A stretch of 64,000 nt of DNA from Tolypeutes matacus (GCA_026826555.1 JAKSZT010033739.1:495354-559353); one strand, 5' to 3'. Positions 22,940 through 36,050 are shown, counted from the first letter of the stretch. Program-made: numbers and translations. Notes: generated by a model from the letters alone, not told the origin.

Positions 22940-25900
22940 TGTCTTTTTATTTTCAAGGTGTAGGATTTCTTTATATATGCAGGATACTTGGCTCCTATCA
23001 GGTATATGGTTGCCAAATATTTTCTCCCATTGGGTAGGTTGCCTTTTTATTTCCTTAATAACATCCTTTGAGGTGAAGTTTTTAATTTTGATGAGATCTC
23101 ATTTATCTATTTTTTCTCTTGCTGCTCGTGTTTTGGCTGTGAAGTTCATGAAACCATTTCCTATTACAAGGTCCTGTAGATGCTTCCCATACATTATCTT
23201 CGAAGGTCTTTAAGGTTTTGGCTCTTATATTTAGATCTTTGTACATCTTCAGTTGATTTTTGTATAAGGTGTGAGATGCTATTCTTCTCTCATTCTTTTG
23301 GATATGGATATCCAATTCTCCAAACACCACTTGTTAAAGAGGCCATTCTCTCCCAACTGAGTGGGCTTCGTGGCCTTGTCGAATATCAGATAACTGTATA
23401 TGCGAGGATCTATATCAGAACTCTCAATTCAGTTCCATTGGTCAGTAGGTCTATCCTTGTGCCAATACCATGCAGTTTTGATCACTGTAGCTTTGTAGTA
23501 TATTTTAAAGTCTGGTAATGTGATACCCCCAACTTCATTTTTCTTTTTCAATATGTCTTTGATGATTTGGGGCCTCTTACCTCTCCAAATATATTTTGTG
23601 GTTAGGTTTTCCAGTTCCTTAAAAAATACAGTGTTGATTTTTATTGGGATTGCATTAAATCTGTAGATTAGTTTGGGTAGGACAGACATCTTGATGATGT
23701 TTAGTCTTCCTATCCATGAACAAGAAATATTTTTCCATTTATTTAAATCTTCTTTGATTTCCTTTAACAGTGTTGTGTAGTTTTCTGTATATACATCCTT
23801 TACATCTTTTGTTAAATTTATTCCTAGGTATTTGATTCTTTTATTTACTATTGTAAATGGTATTTTTTTCTTGATTTCCTCCTCAGATTGCTCATTATTG
23901 GTGTATAGAAATGCTACTGATTTTTGAGCATTGATCTTATAGCCTGTAAAATTACTGAACTCCTTTATAAGTTCTGGAAACCTTGTAGATTTCTCAGGCT
24001 TTCTATTTATAGGATCATGTCATCTGCAAATAATGATATTTTTACTTCTTCTTTTCCAATCTGGATGTGTTTTATGTCGTTTTCTTACCTCAGTGCTCAT
24101 GCAAGTACTTCTAAGACAGTGTTAAATAGGAGTGGTGATAATGGACATCCTTTTCTAGGTCCCAATCTCAGAGGGAAGGCTTTTAGTATTTCAGCATTGA
24201 AAATGATGTTAGCTTTAGATTTTTCATATATATCCTTTATCATATTGAGAAAGTTTCTGTCTATTCCTATCTTTTGCAGAGTTTTTATCAGGAAAGAGTG
24301 CTGTGTTTTGTTGAATGTTTTTCTTCATCTATAGAGATGTTCATGTGAATTTTTTCTTTCAATCTGTATTACATTGAGTGTTTTTCTTATATGGAACCAT
24401 CCTTGCATACCTGGGATGAAGCCCCCTTGGTCATGGTGTATAATCCTTTTGATATGTTGTTGAATGCGATTAGCAAGTATTTTGTTGAGGATTTTAGCAT
24501 CTAGGTTCATTAGAGAAATTGGTCTGTAATTTTCCTTTCTTGTGGTATCTTTGTTTGGTTTTGGTATTAGGGTAATGTTGGCATCATAGAATGAGTTAGG
24601 CAATATTCCTTCTACTTCTATTTTTTGGAAGAGCTTATGCAGAGTTGGTGTTAGCTCTTTCCAGAATGTTTGGTAGAATACAGCTATGAAGCCATCTGGG
24701 CCTGGCTCTTCTTAGTTGGGAAGTTTTGATGACTCTTTACTTGCAATTGGCCTGTTGAATTCATCTATTTCTTCTTTCATCAATGTAGGCTCTTTGTGAG
24801 TTTCTAGAAACTTGTCCATTTCTTCTAAATTATCATTTTTGTTGGCATATAATTTTTCAAAGTATCATCTTATGATAATCTTTACTTCTGTAGGGTTAGT
24901 AGTGATATCCCCTTGCTCATTTCTTATTGTATTTATTTGCATCTGTTCTCTATTTTTCTTTGTTAGTCTCATTAGGGTTTGTTAATTTTATTGATATTCT
25001 TGAAGAATTTGGTTTTGTTTATTGTTTTGTTTATTGTTTCTAGAGTTTTCTTATTCTCCTTTTCATTTAGTTCTGCTCTAATCTTTGTTATTCCCTTCTT
25101 TCTACTTCCTTTTGGTTTAGTTTGTTCTTGTTTTTCCAATTCCTCCATGTGTGCAGTTAGGGTTTCAATTATAGCTCTTTCTTCTTTTTTAATATATGTA
25201 TTTATGGCAATGAACTTCCCTCTCAGGACTGCTTTCACTGCATCCCACAGGTTTTGATATGTTGTGTTATTGTTTTCATTAGTTTCAATGTAGTTACTGA
25301 TTTCTTTTGAGATTTCCTCTTTGTCCCATTGTTTGTCTAAGTGTGTGATGTTTAACTTACATATTCTTGTGCCTAACCTGTTTCTCTGGCCTTTAGTGAT
25401 TTCCAATTTCATTACGTTGTGGTCAGAGAAATTACTTTGTATAATCTCAATCTTTCTGAATTCATTGAGAGATGTTCTTTGGCCTAGCATGTGGTCTATT
25501 TTGGAGTATGATCCATGTGCCCTCGAAAAGAATGTAAATCCTGCTATATTTCAGTGTAGTGTTCTGTATATGTCTATTAAGTCCAGGTCCTCTAATATAT
25601 TATTGAGGGCCTTTGTTTTCTTTATTGATTCTCTGTCTAGATATTCTGTCTAATGATGATAATGGTGTATTAAAGTCCACTGCTATAATTGTAGGGGCAT
25701 TTATTTCTCTTCTTAGTTTTTCCAAAGTTTGTCTGATGTATTTTGAGGTACCCCGATTAGGTGCGTAAATGTTGATGATTATTCTGTCTTCATGAGTGAT
25801 TACCCCTTTTACTAATATATTGTGTCCATCTTTGTCTCTTACAATAGTTTTGCATTTAAAGTCTATTTTGTCTGATATTAGAATAGCTACTCCTGTGCTT

Positions 25901-27294
25901 TTTTGGCTATTGTTAGCTTGTAAAATGGTTTTCCAGCCATTCACTTTCAGCTTCCTTGAATCCCTGGGTCAAAGGTGGGTATCTTGTAGACAGCATATCG
26001 ATGGATTTTCTTTCTTTATCCATTCTGCCAATCTGTGTCTCTTGATTGGTGAATTTAATCCATTAACATTCAGTGTTATTACTTGTAACGAATTTCTTAC
26101 TTCAGCCATTTTTTATTTGGGTTAATGTATGTCATATTTTGTTTTGTTTCTGTTTTTATCTTTTCAGTTGTTTTTAAACTCTCCTCCAACTCTCTGTCCC
26201 TTGTTTTTTCCTTTCAACTTGTAGAACTTCTTTTAGTATTTCTTAAAGTTCATTTTTCTTATTGACACACTCTCTTAATTTCTGTTTATCTGTGAACATT
26301 TTGATCTCTCCATCATTTTTGGAATGCCAGTTTTGCTGGATAGAGAATTCATCACTGGAATTTTTTTCTTTCAGTGTTTTGACTATATCATACCACTGTC
26401 TTCTTGCCTCCATGGTTTCAGATGAGAAATCATCACTTAATCTTATTGTGCTTCCCTTGTATGTGATGGTTCTCTTTTCTCTTGCTGCCTTGAGTATTTT
26501 CTCTTTGTCTTGAGCATTGGACATTTTTACAAGTATCTGTCTTGGTGTTGGCCTGTTGGGATTTATACTATTTGGGGTGCGCCGTGCTTCCTGTGTCTGC
26601 ACATCTATCTCTCTCAATCGGGTTGGGAAGTTTTCAGCCATTATTTCTTTCAACACTCCTTCTGTTCCTTTTCCCTTCTCTTCTCTTTCTGGGATGCCCA
26701 TAATGCATATGTTTGTGCATTTTGTGTTGTCAGTTAATTCCCTGAGTCCCTGCTGGATTTTTTTCTATCTTTTTGTCTATCTGTTCTACTGTCAGTTTGA
26801 TTTCAGATGTGTTATCTTCCACATCATTAATTCTTTCTTCTGCTTGTTCAAATCTGCTGTTATGTGAATCCAGCATCTTTTTTATTTCTTGGATTGTGCC
26901 ATTGATCTCCATCATATCCATTATCTTTTTGAGCATGTTTACAATTTCTTCAGTATGTTCTCCCAGTGTCTTCTTTATATCCTTAATTTCTTCCTTCACT
27001 TCTTTAAGTTGGTCCATGATATTTATTTGGAAAGCTTTGATTAGTTGTTCAATGCTCTGCATCACTTCCTGGTTTTTAGTTTGTTCATTGGACTCATCCA
27101 AGTTTTCCTGTTTCTCAGTGTCGTTTGTAATTTCTGTTGCCCTCTACTCATTTTATCTTGATGGGTTTATTCAGTTGATTAGATTCTCTCTCCTCTCTAG
27201 AGTTTTATTTAGCTGGTGGTTTTGTGTGTGTGTTAAGTTTTCTCTTTGACACTTTGTCTTCTTATTTTATTTCCTTGCTTCTTTCTATGTTCCC

Positions 27295-27890
27295 TTGAAG
27301 ACAGAAGATTAGGGCCAGAGGAATTGAATGATGTGAGGAAGGAAGAATGATAACAGTAATAAAGATAAAAGTTAGAAGAGGGGCCAAATGAGACTTAAAG
27401 AAATGAATATTTAACTCATGTAGGCAGTGTAGAGTAATGGGGAAAAAAGTGGAGTACCTACAATGGACTGGGAAACCAAATAGAAGAATATATATATAGT
27501 GATTTAGAAGGCTAGAATTATGAGGAGGAAGAGAAATAGTGAAGAAAGGGCTGAAAGGAAAGAGCTAATATTAATTTAAAAAAGAAGAAAACAAAGTAGA
27601 TAGAATAGAAATTGACACCCTTAAGTTATGGCCATATGAAAAAATGTGGTATATAAGAACCACAACAGAAAGCAGAAGGCAGAAAGATGAAGTAAGGACA
27701 AGAGATAATTTGGAATACAAAATCAATATAGACAGAGAATGGGAAATTACTGAAGAAGAAGCACAGCAAAGAAGAGACAAGCTAAAAGTACCTAATTTTT
27801 AAAAAAATGAAAGAAAAAAGAAAGGGATGAAAGGGGAAAGAAAAGCAAGAGACAACAAATAAACAGAGAAAAACCAAACAACCACACAGG
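27295..27890 (-). repeat. Purine-rich plus-strand tract within the L1 5' region
   Basis: For about 600 bases the plus strand is strongly A and G, with few pyrimidines (for example GGAAGGAAGAATGATAACAG). It lies between the ORF1 start of L1 copy 2 and its GC-richer 5' UTR (28.1-28.9 kb). I treat it as part of that L1's 5' region; its role is unknown. Confidence 0.5.
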
Positions 27891-28924
27891 CAAGCAGTCA
27901 AACAAAGCTAAGGAGGATCAATGATTCCCCTAGGGTCCACATGGATCCTCTCTGCCTGCTTGTGTTTATCAATCAATTTCCCCACAGGGTTCTATATGCA
28001 GGTCCTGAAACGGTTTTAGCTATTAAACTAAATTAAGAAAAAATTATTTTCCATTTATTGAAGTGATCATCTCCCTCTCTTTTTTTTTTCTTTTTTGGTG
28101 AAATACAGGACCCAAAATAAGTCCTCCTCTAGACCACCCCCCTCATGAAGGGGACCCTAACTGGGCTTGTAAAATCTAATCAAGCACGCCCCACTTCCTG
28201 GACTCCCAAGGGGAGCTGAAGCTCTGATGTTAGTCAGTGCAGAATGCTAAAGATGGCCACTTCCACCCCTTCAGGAGCCAAGCCCCAGCGTCACTGGATT
28301 GCTGGGTAAATCAGGTTTCCTCAGCAGTTTCACCTCTCTCCTCAGCCTGGCACTGCTTTAAGCTGGCTTATCTGCTCCCCAAAGCTATCAGGAAGTCCAG
28401 GCAGCCAAACTGATGGCAAAAAAATATTCCCCCCCTTATCCTCCACCAGAACCCTCCCTCTCTTGAAGAGTGCCCCCTCTACCTTGCTCCATGGGGCCTG
28501 GGTCTTATCCCTCGGCAGCTAGGCAAATCAACTCTCTCAATAGATTCACCCCTCCCCTCCACCGTGTGCTGATTCACTCCAGCTGTTTAGTTCACCCAAA
28601 GTGCAAGGGGCTCCAGGCAGCCAAATCCCCAAAAAATAAAGCTCTCTCACCCCTTTGCCAGAGCCCCCGCCCCTCAGAGAATGCTCCCTCCCACTGGGCC
28701 CTGTCACCCAGTTGCCAAGCCCTCAGGATCATTGCTCCAACCAGCTTTTTTTTTCCCCTACGTGTGGGGCTCAGCCATCTGTGTTAACCACCACAGGCAG
28801 GCTTAAAACTCATGAATCTCTACCGTTCAGTCCACGCCGTTGATCTGCACAGAGAGGTGTCCCAAGCATCTCATTCCACTTGCCCACAGCACAGACCCCC
28901 AGGTGATGAGAGAGTTTTGAGTGG

Positions 28925-30560
28925 GGCTGTATCTGTACCATCAATTCGGTTCCATTGGTCTATATATCTGTCTTTATGCCAGCATCATGCTCTTTTTACC
29001 ACCGTAAATAGGTAATATGATTTAAAGTCTGGAGGTGAAAATACTCCAAATTAGTAATAACTTCTTAAGATGTTTCTGGCTATTCAGGGTCCCTTATCTT
29101 TCCAAATAAATTCGGTAATTTTATTTTCCATTTCTTTTAAATAGGCTGTTGGAATTTTGTTGGAATTGCATTGAATCTGTTTATCAGTTTGGATAGCATT
29201 GACATCATAATGATATTTAGTCTTCCAGTACATGAACACGGAATATTCTTCCATTTATTTAGGTCTTTTTTGATTACTTTTAGCAAAGTAATGTAGTTTT
29301 CTGAATATAATTCATGAGTATTTTGTTGAGGACTTTTGCATCCATATTCATTTGGTAAATGGGTCTGTAAGTTTGTTTTTTCATAATATCTTTATCTGGT
29401 TTTCATATCAGGGTGATATTAGCCTCATAGAATGACTTTGTTACCATCCCTTTGTGTTCAATTGTTTAGAAGATTTTGAATGAGATCAGTATTAAATCTT
29501 CTTTGTTTGCTTCATGAAATTCACCTGTTAAGCCATCTGGTTTAGTACTCTTCATTTTGGGGATAAGTTTCATGACTGTTTCAATCTATTTACTTGTGAT
29601 TGTTTTGTTATGATCTTATGTTTCTTCAAATGTATGTTGTTCATATGTTCCTAGGTATTTTTCCATTTCATCTACATTTTCTAGTTTGTTGGCATACGAT
29701 TGTTCATAGTATCCTCTTATTGTCTCTTTTGTTTCTTAACTGTCAGTACTAATGTCCCTGTTTTCATTACTAATTTAATTTATTTGCATTTTCTCTCTTC
29801 ATTCTTTTTCAACCTAGCTAAGCATTTGTCAATTTTTTAAATCTTGAAGAACCAACTTTTAGTTTTGTTAATTCTTCTATTGTTATTTTTTGTTCTCAAT
29901 TTCATTTATTTCTGCTCTGATCTTTGTTATTTCATTCAATCTGGTGTCTTTGGGAGTAGTTTGCTGTTCTTTTTCTAATTCCTCCAATTTTGTAGTTAAG
30001 CTATTAGATTCAGCACTTTTTAAATGTAAACATTGAAAGCTATGAAGTTCCCTCTCAACACTGCCTTTGCTGCATTGCATAGGTTGTGTTATGTTGTGTT
30101 CCTCTTTTCATTCATCTCAAGATATGTATTAATTTCTCCCACAGTTTGATCCATTGACTATTTGAGTGTGTTAATTTACATATATTTGTGAATTTTGATT
30201 TATTTACTTGTTGATTTCCAGTTATATTCCATTATGATCAGATAAAGTATAATCTCAGTCATGTTAAATTTATTGAGATCTATTTTTTTACCCAACATAT
30301 TGTCTATCTTAGAGAAAGATCCATAAGCACTTGTGAAGAATGTGTATCTCACTCTTTTATGGTGCAATGTTCTGTATATGTCTCTTAGGTTTATTAAATT
30401 TATCATATTATTCAAGCTTTCAGTTTCTTTATTGATCATTTGCCCAGATATTCTATCCAATGATTAGAGTGGTGTATTGAATTCTCCAAGTATTATTTTA
30501 GAGATATCTATTTCTCCCTTTAGTTTGCCAGTGTTTCCTCATGTAAATGGGAGCATCCTA
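28925..30560 (-). repeat. LINE-1 (copy 3) ORF2 fragment, minus strand
   Basis: Begins in mid ORF2 at the segment around TCGGTTCCATTGGTC (matching 16.50 and 23.43 kb). It continues through reverse-transcriptase sequence to the endonuclease side, ending near 30.56 kb. The 30200-30460 frame carries MDRISGQMINKE, comparable to SSLDRISRQRINKE in copy 2. Both ends of the element are missing. It abuts the 5' end of copy 2, so copy 2 may have inserted into or next to it. Confidence 0.8.
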
Positions 30561-30960
30561 GTTATGTTATATAGAGCTCAACATTTTTCTGAGGTAAACT
30601 AAGTTAAAGTGTGGCCCTTCTGAATCAGAATGTGCCTTATTCTTTTTACTGGAATCCTTTATAAGCAGAATAAATTTTGGTTACGGTGAGAGAAATCCAC
30701 AAGGAGCAGCCAGAATCTAGATGAGAAGACAAAAGTCAGGATATACTTCAGTGTGGACTGTCATGTGACAGAAAAGTCCAGGGCCAAAGATGACAATCAG
30801 GCAGACCCAAAAAACCACTATCTTATGGGAGAAATCTTCAGTCTGTTGTCATTTTGATTTGGGAGTTCTCATAGCTTAAAAAATATGATAAAAAAAACTC
30901 CCATTGCTTAAGCCAATCCATTGCATGATGCTTGATTTAGCAGCCAGGAAACTAAAATAG

Positions 30961-32000
30961 CAACTTAAAATTACAGTGAGATACCATTCTAAACTATTAA
31001 GATGGCTAAAATGTTAAAAGGAATACTGAATGTTTTAGTTTCTTAGGCTGCTGGGAGCAGTTATCATGATATGGTTTGGCTAAAACAATGGGTCTTTATT
31101 TATTTATGGTTAAATGTTAGGGAAATGTCCAAATCAAAGGTCATCAAGGTGATGCTTTCTTCCCAAAGGTCAGTTTCTGGAGATCCTTGGCTCTTCTGAT
31201 ACATGGCAAGGTACATGGTGGTGTTGCCTGGTCTCTACTCTTTCTTCCAAATTTTGTTGCTTTCAGCTTCTTGCTTTTGTGACTCTCTCCTACTCTCTCT
31301 ATTCATTCCATTTATAAAGGACTCCAGTAATAGAATTAATTCCCATAGTGAATGAGGTGGGTCACAACTTAACTGAAGTAGCTTCATAAAATAGTCTACT
31401 CACAGTGTATTTAATCCCATAGGAGTGGATTATATTTAATAACATGTTTTTATGGGGTGCATACAGCTTTATCCCACCATACTGACCATATCAAATGGAA
31501 AGAAGCATATGGAGAATCTAGAAATTCATACATTCCTGGTGGCAACACAAAATGAAACAGGGACCCTGAGAAATGATTTGATAGTTTCTTATAAAGTCAA
31601 ATACACATTTACCACATGATCTAGCATTACACTCCAGAGTGTTTATTCTAGAGAAATGAAACCTTAGGTTTACATCAACCTTTACCCATAAATATTTATA
31701 GTTGCTTCTTGTGTATGTGTTATAAACAAGAGACAACAAAAATGTCCTTCAAAGGTGAGTGAATAAACATTCAATGATATATCCACACAGTGTAATACTA
31801 TGCAGCAATGACAAAGAACAAAAAATTGGAACACAAATAAATACAGATGAATCTCAAAGATAACATGATCTGTGAAAGCTGCTATACTAAGTGGCACTGT
31901 ATGATTCCAATTATTTGATATTGGAATATTTCAAAAAAAAACCTATACAAATGAAAAAATAGACCAATATGTACCATGGTGAGGAGTGGGTGCATACTGT
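30961..32000 (+). repeat. Old L1 3' portion, plus strand, interrupted
   Basis: TTACAGTGAGATACCATTCT at about 30969 and the phrases around 31510-31900 (TTCCTGGTGGCAACACAAAATG, ACACAGTGTAATACTATGCAGCAATGA) are typical of plus-strand ORF2-end and 3'-UTR sequence of old L1 subfamilies. An insertion at 31030-31478 splits it. No frame is open. Confidence 0.7.
31030..31478. mobile_element. 449-bp interspersed element within an L1, family unassigned
   Basis: Bounded by ATACTGA at 31023-31029 and 31479-31485 (7 of 8 bases repeated if one more is counted). It opens ATGTTTTAGTTTCTTAGGCTG and ends ATACAGCTTTATCCCACC. Its removal restores continuous L1 sequence. A 7-8 bp duplication could suit a hAT-type DNA transposon, but I see no convincing terminal inverted repeat, so the class is open. 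Confidence 0.6.
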
Positions 32001-32619
32001 GACTATAAAATCACAGCAAAGTGAAGATTTCTTTTTCATGGAAATGTACTTTATTCTGATAATAATGACATTTAATGAATATATACATGTACATATTTAA
32101 TGAATTATATGCAAAAATGAAAATATGTTGATTTAATATTTGATAATTTAAACAAAATTCAAACATAAATTGCAACTTTAAAAATAAAGAAGTCAAGAAA
32201 TAGAAAAGCAAAATGAAGTTAGAGTTGAAATAAATGCAAAGACATTTATTTTAATTAATGAATCAATAAGTATTCTTTATGAGAGATTGAGTTAAAATTT
32301 ACAAGGGGCAACCTTCCATCATGTACAAAAAATTATGAAATAAAAAAACTGGAGACTAAAATTACTAAAGGACAGACTCATAAAGGGCATAAAATGTATC
32401 AGCAAATATTAAAAAGTTTGTGAGAAGAAAAGAATGGAAAACCAGAAGAAAGGGAAATTGTAACAAAGACACTTTTATGATACTCCATGTTGAGTTATAT
32501 GCAAATCCTAAGACAAAAGACTCATAGTGTTCAAGAAGTCTAACAACAACCAAAAAATTCACAATCCATGATAGACACAAATTCCCATAAAACTTTACAT
32601 TTTAAGAACAACAATAATC

Positions 32620-33420
32620 CATAAATGCTTGGGTAGATCCAGATAAATTTTGGTAAACCATCATTTCAAACATACAGAGATTCAGTGTGATATCACATGA
32701 GAAGACAAAACAAAATAAAAAACTGGATTTTATAGGCAATTTCTATTATCTACAAAAGACTTTGGAATGATAAAATTATCATTTACATATGATAGCAACA
32801 GAGCACTATAAAATAACATGTAGGGAGAGTGTTCTAAAAACAGGCAAATCCTCAAAATAATATAAGGTAACTAGAAGAAGCAATATACAAAAGAGATTTT
32901 ACAACATGACCTACTGCTTTTTTTCCAAAGAGCTCAAGATTGGTTTACATATGGAAACCAAGCAAGGTAATGAAACTTTTTAAATAATGAAGGACAAAAA
33001 ACACATGATGATATCAATAGGCATAGGAAAATCATTTGACAAATTCCAACACCCTTCCATCAGTTAAATACTCATTAAAGTAGGAATAGAAAAGAAGTTC
33101 CTCAGCCTTATATAGATATCTGTGAAAAACCCACAGATAACATGATGCAGAAATGTGAATGTCTTCCCATTAAGATCAGGAATAACAAAAACAAAAATAT
33201 AACAATAACAAAAAAGGATGCCTGCTAATGCCACTTGTGTTCAACATTGTAATGAAAATTCTAGCAAAACCACTAAGGAAGTGAAAATAAAAAGACATAG
33301 GTCACAGAAAGGAAAAAGGAAAGCCATCTCTTTTCATAGATGACAATCTTGAAAATGAAAATATTAAGTAATATTCACACACACATACATGTTAAAAATA
33401 AACAAAGAAAACAATGCTAT
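32620..33420 (+). repeat. Old L1 ORF2 relic, plus strand
   Basis: Fragments of reverse-transcriptase coding sequence are visible in plus orientation: a stretch reading GIGKSFDK-like near 33020-33045, an EKPTDN-like turn near 33125, and a PIKIRNN-like stretch near 33170. Many stops and indels separate them. Boundaries are approximate. Confidence 0.5.
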
Positions 33421-34208
33421 TTTGTAAATATTGATTCAGATAATGAAATCATACTCAGGTTATTTTTTTAGTGTAAAGAAATGTATTTTCAAATGCCTGG
33501 AAGAAGGTAAAGATTTGAAATTGTGGTGTCATAATGCTAGGTAGACTAAATATTAGCTGCAAAATCCCAGCATACAAATTAGTTGGCCTACTATAATACA
33601 GAATAAACTTTAATTTGTTGACAATTTCTTCTAGGTAAAACATGACATTCCTTCACAGAACTACTGGCAATATGATGCACAATGAAATGATTTGTGTCTC
33701 TTTCACAGGTGATTGCTTCAAAACATCTTCATTCTTTCTGATATTCTCTCTTATTCTGTGCAGTGAGCTGCATATTAAAATTCTAAAATTTGAGGACATA
33801 TTTTGGAATTGAATATAATCATAATGTTCCAAAGAAGGACAAAAGGTAATATAAAGGAATAAGCCCCCATTTGGCCAATATTTCAAAGCATGTTTAATTT
33901 TATGTAGGAATGGGGAGAAGGCTAATTAAGTGTATATTGGGTTTCTTGAGTTTATATACATATTTATATTGTCATAATTTCTGGTTGTATTAGTAGTTCA
34001 AACCTCTAAAATATATGGAAATTTTGGTAAATATTTACACTTGTTTTTTTCAGAAAGTTTGAATTCACACAGCCACTTTATTATTTGTTCTTTTGTTATT
34101 TGTCACACCCTAAAACAATAATCCATAAATGCTTGGGCAGATCCTGATAAATTTTGGTAAATCATCATTTCAAACATACATAGATTCAGTGTGATATCAC
34201 ATGAGAAG

Positions 34209-34756
34209 TGAGGTAATGTTTACCCAAGCCAAACCTTGCCTCAGGCGTTTGCGGGNNNNNNNNNNNNNNNNNNNNNNNNNNNNNNNNNNNNNNNNNNNNN
34301 NNNNNNNNNNNNNNNNNNNNNNNNNNNNNNNNNNNNNNNNNNNNNNNNNNNNNNNNNNNNNNNNNNNNNNNNNNNNNNNNNNNNNNNNNNNNNNNNNNNN
34401 NNNNNNNNNNNNNNNNNNNNNNNNNNNNNNNNNNNNNNNNNNNNNNNNNNNNNNNNNNNNNNNNNNNNNNNNNNNNNNNNNNNNNNNNNNNNNNNNNNNN
34501 NNNNNNNNNNNNNNNNNNNNNNNNNNNNNNNNNNNNNNNNNNNNNNNNNNNNNNNNNNNNNNNNNNNNNNNNNNNNNNNNNNNNNNNNNNNNNNNNNNNN
34601 NNNNNNNNNNNNNNNNNNNNNNNNNNNNNNNNNNNNNNNNNNNNNNNNNNNNNNNCCGCCGTTCCGGAGTGCACGCCGGACGGCCCACAACTAGCTCGTG
34701 TCACTCCCCGGGCTGCAGCAGGGCTGATCACCCTCAGGCCCGGAAACAAAGCGGCA
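34209..34756. mobile_element. GC-rich LTR-like insertion, partly unsequenced
   Basis: Starts TGAGGTAATG and ends AAAGCGGCA, fitting TG...CA ends. It is flanked by a perfect 5-bp repeat AGAAG (34204-34208 and 34757-34761). The uninterrupted target is known because a paralogous copy of the host sequence at 32611-32750 reads straight through. The visible ends are far richer in GC than the surroundings. The middle 400 bases are N, so class, internal signals and true length cannot be read. Confidence 0.6.
34256..34655. other. Assembly gap (400 N)
   Basis: Exactly 400 ambiguous bases. Open frames spanning it are artefacts. The gap falls wholly within the GC-rich insertion, which probably caused the sequencing failure. 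Confidence 0.99.
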
Positions 34757-34819
34757 AGAAGACAAAACAAAATTAAAAAATTGGATTTTATAGGCAATTT
34801 CTATTATCACATCCTAAAA

Positions 34820-36050
34820 CTTCCTAATGCTGCAAGATGAAAAACAGTGAAACAATTCATTTATAGAGATATAACTTTCCTAGTATCTTTTCAGGTATTA
34901 AGCAAACTAATCATGGCTAGGATTTAGGAAAGGGCAGCAGACTTAGGTAGGAAAAGGAGGAATTATAGCCTGAAGCTCATTGTTTCTTCCCAGGTGATTT
35001 CTGGGAAATCTCTGATTTATGGTGTAAAATCCACTTGGGGACAATGAAACATTGCCCACATAGACACACCCTGATATCCTGAAGCAAATGGCACTCAGTG
35101 GAGAGATATGGCTGGCTTAGGGATATCATGACCAGACTTGTTGCATTAACATCTTATTTCTCAATCTGTAAAATGGAAAAGGAAAAGGAAATTATACACT
35201 ATATAGTGAAGCATCAGTGCCACATGGGTTCAATTGAAGTTACCTGTCTCCCTTGAGCTTACTTTGCTGGGCATCTTGGTTGAAAATCTGATTCCTATTT
35301 CCAAGAACTGATTCATTATTCTTGATTTCTGGATGACATTACTACCTCTCCCTTCCTTCTCCAGGGAATTCTGGACCTACAATTGTCACTGACTTCCCAC
35401 TAGAAGGCAACTGTTAAAAAAGGGTGAAGCTATGGACTCAGCTAGTAGGTAGGCCTCCATAACAGAATTTAACTCTATGGGTAGAATTGATTACAAAACA
35501 CTCTACAGCCAATGGTAAAGTCTTAAACCAGCAGCTCTTCCAGGAGTCAACTTTCCAGATCTTTGTCCTTCCTGCTGCCTGAGCTAATACAGTAATCTAT
35601 GCTCTTCTAGCATCAAAGCAATATTTCTAATTCTGGAAACATCTATGATTAAGAATCTCCATATATCCAAGTCTTTACTCAGATTCTAGTCCTATTCCTC
35701 CATGAAAATTATACTTTCCTCCCCACAGCTTCAAAGGAGTTGGTACAGTTAATGACTGCATGGTCCTCAGGGCAGCAACAAAATATTTACACTGTCTCAT
35801 CTAGTCTAGTGTCAGTTTGTAGTTTGCCCCATGCAGCTCTTCCCATCTATCACTCTCCTTCTATCTCATCTCCCAACCTTCCATAAGTGTGGGATGCCTT
35901 GGCATATGTCTCCAGATATTGTCCTTAATTGTAATATCTTGCTATCAATATCAGAGTCTTCAGTGTTCAGATCTAGTACTGTTTACCCCTCAAAACTACC
36001 TATGCTTCCTCTTTTAGTTCTAGTGATACCTGTCCTGTGTCTTTCTTATT
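34820..36050. other. No gene recognised
   Basis: Moderate-complexity sequence without a recognisable frame or repeat family. It precedes the first duplicated V block; paralogy with the other blocks becomes visible only from about 36.05 kb. Confidence 0.5.

Larger units (their letters stand above)
21318..28920 (-). repeat. LINE-1 (copy 2), minus strand, nearly full length, inactivated
   Basis: Read on the minus strand: 5' UTR about 28.92-27.3 kb; ORF1 at 27.10-26.24 kb (coiled-coil half in 26730-27101, C-terminal RNA-binding half with SSETMEARRQW in 26243-26701); ORF2 from about 25.95 to 22.03 kb. ORF2 parts: endonuclease in 25600-25944 (contains INIYAPN), linker in 24972-25490, reverse transcriptase in 24325-24603 ([20 protein letters not shown]), the KYIWRGKRP region in 23429-23689, and the C-terminal end in 22034-22462 (KMWYIHTMEYYSS). 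The 3' UTR is 22.03-21.32 kb. Stops and shifts divide ORF2 into at least six pieces and ORF1 into two, and a secondary insertion sits at 22713-22939. It cannot move by itself. Confidence 0.93.

Noticed and set aside
34186..34797. Open frames of 149-203 codons across the gap
   Set aside because: They consist almost wholly of unknown residues from the 400 N and have no independent coding support.
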